Below are positions 1-4,433 of a stretch of DNA of 7,876 bases, piece by piece. This DNA comes from JBCDBH01 sp039184055 (lineage in GTDB: Bacteria; Acidobacteriota; Thermoanaerobaculia; Multivoradales; J023), in contig JBCDBH010000283.1 in NCBI GenBank assembly GCA_039184055.1, forward strand, positions 1 to 7,876, written 5' to 3'. Each line of letters starts with the position of its first letter. Position 1 is the stretch's first letter. Under the pieces are notes generated by a model, which saw only the letters and a program-made list of their open reading frames with translations, made no database searches and had not been told where the DNA came from. Both the position numbers and the translations under genes were made by a program.

Positions 1-882
1 ACCCGGGAAGCCGACGATGACATCGGTTGTCACGGCCATACCGGGTACCGCGTTGCGAATGCGATCGACCAACCCTGCATAGGTGGCGGCGGTGTACGGA
101 CGTCGCATTCTCTTCAGGGTGGCATCGGCGCCGCTCTGCAAGGAGAGATGCACGTGTCGACACAGTCGCGGGTCGGTCCACAGCTCGAGCAGGCGCTCGT
201 CGAAACGCCACGGAGCAATCGACGTGACCCGCAAACGCGGCACCGCCGTGCGCTCGAGCACCGCCTTCACCACATCGAAGAGTCGACGCCCGTCATGGTC
301 ATAATGTGAGATCTGCACCCCGGTGATCACGACTTCGGGAAAGCCCGCCGCGGTCAACGCGGCGACCTCGTCGACCACCTCCTCGAGGGACCGGCTCCGC
401 TGTCGCCCACGGGTTGTCGGGATGATGCAGAAGGCGCACGTCATATTGCAGCCGTCTTCGATCTTCACGCCTGCCCGCGTGTTGCCGAATCCCAACGGCA
501 CGTAGGTTTCGCTCAAAGGCCTCTCGGTCTTGGGAACCGCTTCGGGGAACGCGGCATGAACCCGGTCCAGCAGGCGATCCTTGTCGGCGTTCGGCACCAC
601 CAAATCGACGCCGGCGACCGCCGCGGCTTCCTCCGGCGAACCCGAGGCATAGCAACCCGTCAACACCGTACGCATCCCAGAATCGAGCCGATGCCCGCGA
701 CGAGCAACCTTGCGCGAGTCACGGGCAGCCAGATGCGTCACGGTGCAGGAATTCACCACGTGGAGATCCGCTCGCTCGAGTGACGTCACGAGCCGATGCC
801 CAGCGGCGACGAATTGTCGCGCCAGGCTCTCGACTTCGGCTTGATTGAGCTTGCAGCCCAGATTCGAAAAGTAGACCTTCAT
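1..882 (-). CDS. mtaB: MtaB-type tRNA (t6A37) methylthiotransferase, N-terminal 294 residues (runs off left edge)
   Basis: Radical SAM enzyme expected to convert t6A to ms2t6A at position 37 of tRNAs that read ANN codons, using S-adenosylmethionine and two iron-sulfur clusters in the cytoplasm. Seen in the sequence: the start MKVYFSNLGCKLNQAE is typical of the UPF0004 domain, and its three cluster cysteines are C10, C46 and C77. The radical SAM motif CNMTCAFC gives C145, C149 and C152. Further family blocks are VITGVQISHYDHD (185-197), SIAPWRFDERLLEL (221-234) and HLSLQSGADATLKRMRRPYT (245-264). The last two point to MtaB rather than MiaB or RimO. The rest of the radical SAM barrel and the TRAM domain lie beyond the window, so the gene is cut by the edge, not broken. 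The ATG at 882 fits the family N-terminus, although no strong Shine-Dalgarno sequence precedes it. Only the MtaB/MiaB distinction carries mild doubt. Confidence 0.93.
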   Translation of the reverse strand, partial: MKVYFSNLGCKLNQAEVESLARQFVAAGHRLVTSLERADLHVVNSCTVTHLAARDSRKVARRGHRLDSGMRTVLTGCYASGSPEEAAAVAGVDLVVPNADKDRLLDRVHAAFPEAVPKTERPLSETYVPLGFGNTRAGVKIEDGCNMTCAFCIIPTTRGRQRSRSLEEVVDEVAALTAAGFPEVVITGVQISHYDHDGRRLFDVVKAVLERTAVPRLRVTSIAPWRFDERLLELWTDPRLCRHVHLSLQSGADATLKRMRRPYTAATYAGLVDRIRNAVPGMAVTTDVIVGFPG

Positions 883-977
883 CGTTACGTTCTGATCTTA
901 CCGCCGCGAGAGGTCGAGGCGGGAAGGAAGCACCTCCCCACCTCGACTTGACCTGTAGCCTATCGGAAGCCCCAAGC

Positions 978-1049
978 CCCGTATCGTTCTGAAAGCGACT
1001 GGCTCTCCGAAAACGACTGGCGCTCCGAAAACGACTGGCGCTCCGAAAA
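978..1049 (-). repeat. 18-bp tandem repeat, about four copies
   Basis: Read on the minus strand, the unit TTTTCGGAGCGCCAGTCG occurs exactly at 1049-1032 and 1031-1014, with one mismatch at 1013-996, and in degenerate form at 995-978. It begins 9 nt after the stop codon of the upstream minus-strand gene and lies in the gap before mtaB. In the frame of that gene the copies read FSERQS, FSERQS, FSESQS and LSERYG, and the frame stays open to a TAG at 962-960. Three of the differences in the fourth copy are synonymous third-base changes. I do not recognise the repeat as a known mobile or regulatory element. Confidence 0.85.
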
Positions 1050-1058
1050 CGCCGCAGG

Positions 1059-1595
1059 TTAGTTGGGAACGGCTTCGAGCGTGGGCATCCGGGTCGCGAT
1101 GAGCTTGCCGTACAGACGTCGACGCGCCACGGTATCGGCCGGTTGGGCCCAATCACGCCCGATCTTCCGCCAATCCGGGTCATCGGGATCGAGCCCCAAC
1201 GACCTCACGAAATGCTCGTCGACAATGAAGAAGTGTCGTTTGTAGGTAAGTAGAAAGCCACCGTGTTCGGCTCGAATACCCCGTGCCTCATCGTAGCTCG
1301 CACTCCAGATATTCCAGTGTGCTTCAAGGCCATGCGGATAGAGGAGCGTCCCGAAGTCGCCCGTTTCCTCCCGATCGACGACGGCACAGAGATGAGACCA
1401 GCCGGTAAAACCGAGCTCACGAGCCATGGCGGTGAGAATGTGGCGTCGCTGCACCGTGTCAGCCAAATCACCATCGGTAAGCGTACGAAGCTCACGGAGC
1501 TTCCGTAGCCTGTCGATCGACGACCGATCTCCGGCTCGGACCAAACGGTGGACAATGCGGGCGTGAGAGCGAAGCGAGTCGAGGACATCGTTCAT
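1059..1595 (-). CDS. Conserved-looking hypothetical protein, 178 aa
   Basis: I cannot assign a function. The protein has no signal peptide and no membrane segment, so it is probably cytoplasmic. Residues 1-75 are a basic, helix-rich region ending in MARELGFTGWSHLCAVV (57-73). This resembles the short 'RELGF-x-x-W-x-x-L' helical motif found in various uncharacterised and ankyrin-associated bacterial proteins. Residues 80-165 are richer in aromatics (HWNIWSASYDEAR, FLLTYKRHFFIVDEHFVRSLGLDPDDPDWRKIGRDW) and look like a compact conserved domain, because the acidic DPDDPDW turn and the preceding beta-rich stretch are not low complexity. The ATG at 1595 has GGGAG at 1606-1602, 6 nt upstream, which supports this start. 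The stop is TAA at 1061-1059. The gene lies 176 bp upstream of mtaB on the same strand, so co-transcription is possible but not shown. The tandem repeat that follows its stop is described separately. Confidence 0.8.
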   Translation of the reverse strand: MNDVLDSLRSHARIVHRLVRAGDRSSIDRLRKLRELRTLTDGDLADTVQRRHILTAMARELGFTGWSHLCAVVDREETGDFGTLLYPHGLEAHWNIWSASYDEARGIRAEHGGFLLTYKRHFFIVDEHFVRSLGLDPDDPDWRKIGRDWAQPADTVARRRLYGKLIATRMPTLEAVPN

Positions 1596-1822
1596 TGCGG
1601 TCTCCCAGTCATACAGCTTCTCCTCATGAGGCCCGTTCCGCTCCCAAGGCCAGAGGATCAGCGATGATCGAGAATCGGCAATGACAAGCTACTTTCCATG
1701 GCTCGCTCGGATCGCACCGGGCTCGCCATGGCAGGGTGAGACGACTTTCGGCGGCGGGGCAGCCCTGCCTACCCCACCGTTATGGTGGCCAACCCACGCC
1801 TCGGTGTCAAGTGGCGGACGCG

Positions 1823-3589
1823 TCACCCGAGTCGTTCGACCACCTGCCGCGACTGAGTGGACGCTCCGGTCTCGTGATCGAGAATCGCCACCGTGCGTCG
1901 ATAGAGCTCATCGGCGGCGCCACGATCTTCGGCAATACACGTGATTCCGACACGCCCGAACTCCGACACGGCGCCGAGCATATGAGGGAAGACCCCGGTC
2001 TCGGTCGCTGGATCGTAGTGCAGCCCGTGAGACTCGAGAATCTCGATCACATCTTCGACCACGAGCTCGCGATACGACGCAGAAGCCAAACTGTCGGTGG
2101 ATGTGTAGGAACGATGCCGACCTCGAGACGTCACGAAGCGGCCCGTTTCGTCGAGCGTTCCTCCGGTAAGCGCCTGCAAGACGAGAAACGGTGTCGTGGT
2201 CCCACCCATCCGCAGGTTGATCTCGATCGCCCAGCACGACCAGGTCTCGGCCTCGCCCTTTGTCGCCTGAGGGGCGACGACAAAATCGATCCCGAAGCAC
2301 CCGATCACACCGCGATCGCAAAGCACCTCGGCAATGGCTCGAGCCGACTCGACGATTTGATCGCGATAGGTCTCGTCGGCGGGGAAACGACATCCCAAAT
2401 ACATCTGACCGGTCGGTCCGCCGACGATCTGATCGTGGCTCGACAGCACCTCGATGTCGCCACTCGGGGTGATCCGCATCTGCACACTCGCGGCGCGGTT
2501 GACATCGGCCCTTCCCACCATCTCCTCGACGACGCCACCCATCCGATCGAGCTTGCGCAAGAAATGCCCGATCGAACGATCCGGTGTCGGCCACGTCGTG
2601 CTGGTCGCGAATCGTCTTCGGATGGTCGAGCGTCGCTGATCGAAATCACGCGCCGCCATCGTGGGCACGTCGAAGACGACGTTGCCCAAACCACCAAAGC
2701 TCTCGTCGAGCTTGATGACCGCGGCATCGAGATCGGGTCGCGCGAGACGCGCCAAGGCGTCGATCAAATCGCCACGGGTCCGGAGATTGGTGAAGCCTCG
2801 CGGATGCGCCACCCCCGCCTCGGCAAATACTTCACGACTTCCGGACTTGCCACCGAATCGCTGTGCCTCCTGATCCACACCCATCACCGGAATCCCGAGC
2901 TCGATCGCCAAGCGCCGCTCGAGATCAGTCGTATCGAAACAGGTCAGGTAAGCCGGTTCTCGTTCCCCGACCCATTCACGGATCCGTGTGATCAGCCGTG
3001 GTCGCGCGAGAATCTTCTCGGTCAGCGGACGAATGGTCGAATCGCGCACGCAAAGAAGCAGGAGTCGATCCGAAACGTCTTCGACACCGACCATGGACGC
3101 CAGGTAATGCTCGATGAGCCCCTCGTCGACTGGCTGACTGGTGACATAGACGACGCGAGCTCGCGGATCGCGAAGTCGCATGAGATGACACAGCAGCCGT
3201 TCCTCGTAGGAAAACAGTCCCGAAATCGAAGCCAGTGCCTCTTGATCGAAGGAAAGCGACGGCACGATGACCGAGCAAGCGGCCGACGCCTGGGTCGGGT
3301 CGAGACCGTCCCATAGCTCGATCAGACGCTTCTGAGTCGCTCGATATGCATGTTGTGACGCGGCGCTCGAGCCCGTGGTGAGCCGTAACCGAGAACCACC
3401 TCGACTCGGTGACGACTGCACCTTCTCGTCGAGGGACGAGGGCTCGAGGATCGACGCCATGGCGGGTACCGCGTCGAGAGGCCGTGAAGCTGAGGCGACA
3501 GGGCGTGAGCCGGTCGTGGTCGTCGGTCGACTGGTCGATGCCGTTGGAAATTTGAGAACCTTGGCTGTCTTACCTGGCTGTTCGGGCAT
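1823..3589 (-). CDS. PGM1-type ATP-grasp peptide ligase (preATP-grasp, ATP-grasp and PGM1 C-terminal domains), 588 aa
   Basis: ATP-dependent carboxylate-amine ligase, probably joining an amino acid or peptide carboxylate to an amine through an acyl-phosphate. The named relative is PGM1, the peptide ligase of pheganomycin biosynthesis; the substrate here is unknown. Residues 1-80 are a Ser/Thr/Pro-rich low-complexity extension. The preATP-grasp domain follows (SVIVPSLSFDQ at 106, VVYVTSQPVD at 146, RPLTEKILARPRL at 187-199). The ATP-grasp core shows KSGSREVF at 248, a glycine-rich loop VIKLDESFGGLGN at 291 with probable ATP-binding K293, VVEEMVG at 353 with E355-E356, and EINLRMGG at 456 with metal-binding E456 and N458. 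The C-terminal domain begins near YTSTDSL (495). I chose the ATG at 3589 because GAGGAG (3602-3597) lies 7 nt upstream. An in-frame GTG at 3646 would add 19 residues but lacks such a site. All catalytic blocks are present and no frameshift is visible. No precursor peptide or other biosynthetic gene is recognised nearby. Confidence 0.88.
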   Translation of the reverse strand: MPEQPGKTAKVLKFPTASTSRPTTTTGSRPVASASRPLDAVPAMASILEPSSLDEKVQSSPSRGGSRLRLTTGSSAASQHAYRATQKRLIELWDGLDPTQASAACSVIVPSLSFDQEALASISGLFSYEERLLCHLMRLRDPRARVVYVTSQPVDEGLIEHYLASMVGVEDVSDRLLLLCVRDSTIRPLTEKILARPRLITRIREWVGEREPAYLTCFDTTDLERRLAIELGIPVMGVDQEAQRFGGKSGSREVFAEAGVAHPRGFTNLRTRGDLIDALARLARPDLDAAVIKLDESFGGLGNVVFDVPTMAARDFDQRRSTIRRRFATSTTWPTPDRSIGHFLRKLDRMGGVVEEMVGRADVNRAASVQMRITPSGDIEVLSSHDQIVGGPTGQMYLGCRFPADETYRDQIVESARAIAEVLCDRGVIGCFGIDFVVAPQATKGEAETWSCWAIEINLRMGGTTTPFLVLQALTGGTLDETGRFVTSRGRHRSYTSTDSLASASYRELVVEDVIEILESHGLHYDPATETGVFPHMLGAVSEFGRVGITCIAEDRGAADELYRRTVAILDHETGASTQSRQVVERLG

Positions 3590-3596
3590 GGAGGCA

Positions 3597-3602
3597 CTCC
3601 TC
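3597..3602 (-). promoter_or_regulatory. Ribosome binding site deciding the ATP-grasp ligase start
   Basis: The minus strand reads GAGGAG, separated by 7 nt from the ATG at 3589. This is a near-ideal Shine-Dalgarno match and is the reason for preferring that ATG over the upstream in-frame GTG at 3646. Confidence 0.8.
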
Positions 3603-3628
3603 GGCGGTGTGCGAGGACTGCGTCCTCG
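3597..3628 (-). promoter_or_regulatory. Candidate two-state RNA structure over the ATP-grasp ligase ribosome binding site
   Basis: On the minus strand three segments follow each other: CGAGGAC (3628-3622), GTCCTCG (3618-3612) and CGAGGAG (3603-3597, containing the Shine-Dalgarno). The first two form a perfect 7-bp stem with a 3-nt loop. Six bases of the middle arm (TCCTCG) can instead pair with CGAGGA of the Shine-Dalgarno segment across an 8-nt loop. The two helices exclude each other, as in anti-SD/anti-anti-SD switches. The pairing is visible; function is inference, and GC-rich DNA makes short stems common. Confidence 0.35.
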
Positions 3629-3715
3629 GACCTCACCAGTCAGCACCGAGCTACCCCAAGTGGGTGCACTCTGGAAACCGACTCTCTTACCGACCGTCCA
3701 GATCCCGTGTGAACA

Positions 3716-3740
3716 TGGTTGCCAGCTTATTCGGCAACCA
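3716..3740 (-). promoter_or_regulatory. Hairpin in the leader between the DUF427 gene and the ATP-grasp gene
   Basis: A perfect 8-bp inverted repeat (TGGTTGCC at 3716-3723, GGCAACCA at 3733-3740) encloses a 9-nt loop. It lies 82 nt after the stop of the DUF427 gene and about 130 nt before the ATP-grasp start. There is no T-tract on the minus strand after it, so it is not a standard intrinsic terminator. It could be part of a structured leader or a binding site. The 233-bp gap (3590-3822) holds no recognisable coding sequence, and I could not place a confident promoter in it. Confidence 0.35.
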
Positions 3741-3822
3741 CCCCTCCCTCTTTGAATCGATTCTCCCAGATGGAAGAGTTACCCGGACACTTTACGCAGT
3801 ATGCAATAACAAACACACAGCC

Positions 3823-4314
3823 TTACCATCCCCAGGTCCCAGCCGCTCCTTTGAACGGGCCAACGATCTCGCGGGTGATCCAACCGCCATAAAAGTCACC
3901 CTGTTGCGCTTGCACCGGTTCCCCATCGACAAAGCAAGCGTCCATGCGACTCGGATAAAACGCTAAGAAGTCACGCAAGGGCTCGAACGCCGCCACCGGA
4001 TCCGGGTAGCTCCACGCCACCGCGGCCGCATGTCGATCGTCGAGCGCGACATCCCAATACAACGCCGTGCCTTTCCACTCACAAAACGACCGCTTGTCGT
4101 TGGGCTCGATGAGCTCCATGGCAATATCCGTCGGTGGGATGTAAAAGACCGGTGGATGGCTGGTCTCCAACACACGAACACACGACCGGCTCTCGGCAAT
4201 CAAGCGGCTACCGAATCGGACCTGGATCAGCTTCGTCGTAGGTTCGCAACGTGGCGGACGTGGATAGTCCCACACAGACTCCTGACCAGGTCCAGGTTCG
4301 ATTCGATTACGCAC
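3823..4314 (-). CDS. DUF427 (NTP_transf_9, PF04248) domain protein, 163 aa
   Basis: Small cytoplasmic protein made up almost entirely of one DUF427 domain; its biochemical role is not established. Recognisable family blocks in order are ESVWDYPRPPR (12-22), VRVLETSHPPVFYIPPTDI (46-64), FCEWKGTALYWDV (77-89), VAWSYPDP (99-106), FLAFYPSRMDACFVDGEPV (116-134) and FYGGWITREIVGPFKG (141-156). The length and ending (GTWGW) match complete members. The start is a GTG at 4314: GGAGG (4325-4321) lies 6 nt upstream, and the family N-terminus begins just before the WDYPRPP block. The open frame extends further upstream, but that sequence is unlike the family and enters the divergent gene. The neighbour is divergently transcribed, and the two starts share a 119-bp control region. 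Confidence 0.92.
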   Translation of the reverse strand: MRNRIEPGPGQESVWDYPRPPRCEPTTKLIQVRFGSRLIAESRSCVRVLETSHPPVFYIPPTDIAMELIEPNDKRSFCEWKGTALYWDVALDDRHAAAVAWSYPDPVAAFEPLRDFLAFYPSRMDACFVDGEPVQAQQGDFYGGWITREIVGPFKGAAGTWGW

Positions 4315-4320
4315 AAAACA

Positions 4321-4325
4321 CCTCC
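4321..4325 (-). promoter_or_regulatory. Ribosome binding site of the DUF427 gene
   Basis: The minus strand reads GGAGG, 6 nt before the GTG at 4314. It settles the choice of a non-ATG start for this gene. Confidence 0.75.
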
Positions 4326-4334
4326 AAGGACAGC

Positions 4335-4358
4335 GGTCCATCGTTGACCCAATGGACC
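4335..4358. promoter_or_regulatory. Inverted repeat in the divergent DUF427/photolyase intergenic region
   Basis: GGTCCA (4335-4340) and TGGACC (4353-4358) form a perfect 6-bp inverted repeat with a 12-nt spacer, giving half-site centres 18 bp apart. Its place between two divergent starts suits a regulator operator. The half-sites are short, so chance occurrence is quite possible. Confidence 0.25.
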
Positions 4359-4433
4359 CGGAAAGGACGAGTTCGGTTCCCGGCAATGAGCTCGCTGAGA
4401 TCCATACGAACCGTGTTTGCGAAGCGCTCATCG

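Noticed and set aside
978..1049. CRISPR array reading of the tandem repeats
   Set aside because: The 18-bp units are directly adjacent with no spacers, so this is a minisatellite-like repeat.
1758..1788. Possible intrinsic terminator after the ATP-grasp gene (stems GGCAG/CTGCC and CCACC/GGTGG)
   Set aside because: The stems are only 5 bp and no T-tract follows on the minus strand. Such short stems are common in GC-rich DNA.
1681..1944. 87-codon plus-strand frame beginning between the 178-aa gene and the ATP-grasp gene
   Set aside because: It has no ribosome binding site, Trp/Pro/Arg-rich sequence without a domain, and partial antisense overlap with the ATP-grasp C-terminus.
1736..3316. 526-codon open frame on the plus strand, antisense to the ATP-grasp ligase
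   Set aside because: It is rich in Arg, His, Asp and Ser with no recognisable domain, and it lies wholly across from a gene with clear conserved motifs. Long antisense frames are expected in GC-rich coding DNA.
3590..3646. GTG start at 3646 for the ATP-grasp ligase
   Set aside because: It adds 19 residues with no family resemblance, would place the strong GAGGAG site inside the gene, and lacks its own Shine-Dalgarno.
3687..3716. Nine-codon minus-strand leader peptide (ATG at 3716, stop at 3689-3687)
   Set aside because: There is no ribosome binding site at the right distance and no run of a regulatory amino acid, so it is not supported as an attenuator peptide.
4251..4433. Upstream extension of the photolyase fusion to the GTG at 4251
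   Set aside because: The added residues do not resemble the family N-terminus, and the first part runs antisense through the start of the well-supported DUF427 gene. No ribosome binding site supports this start.
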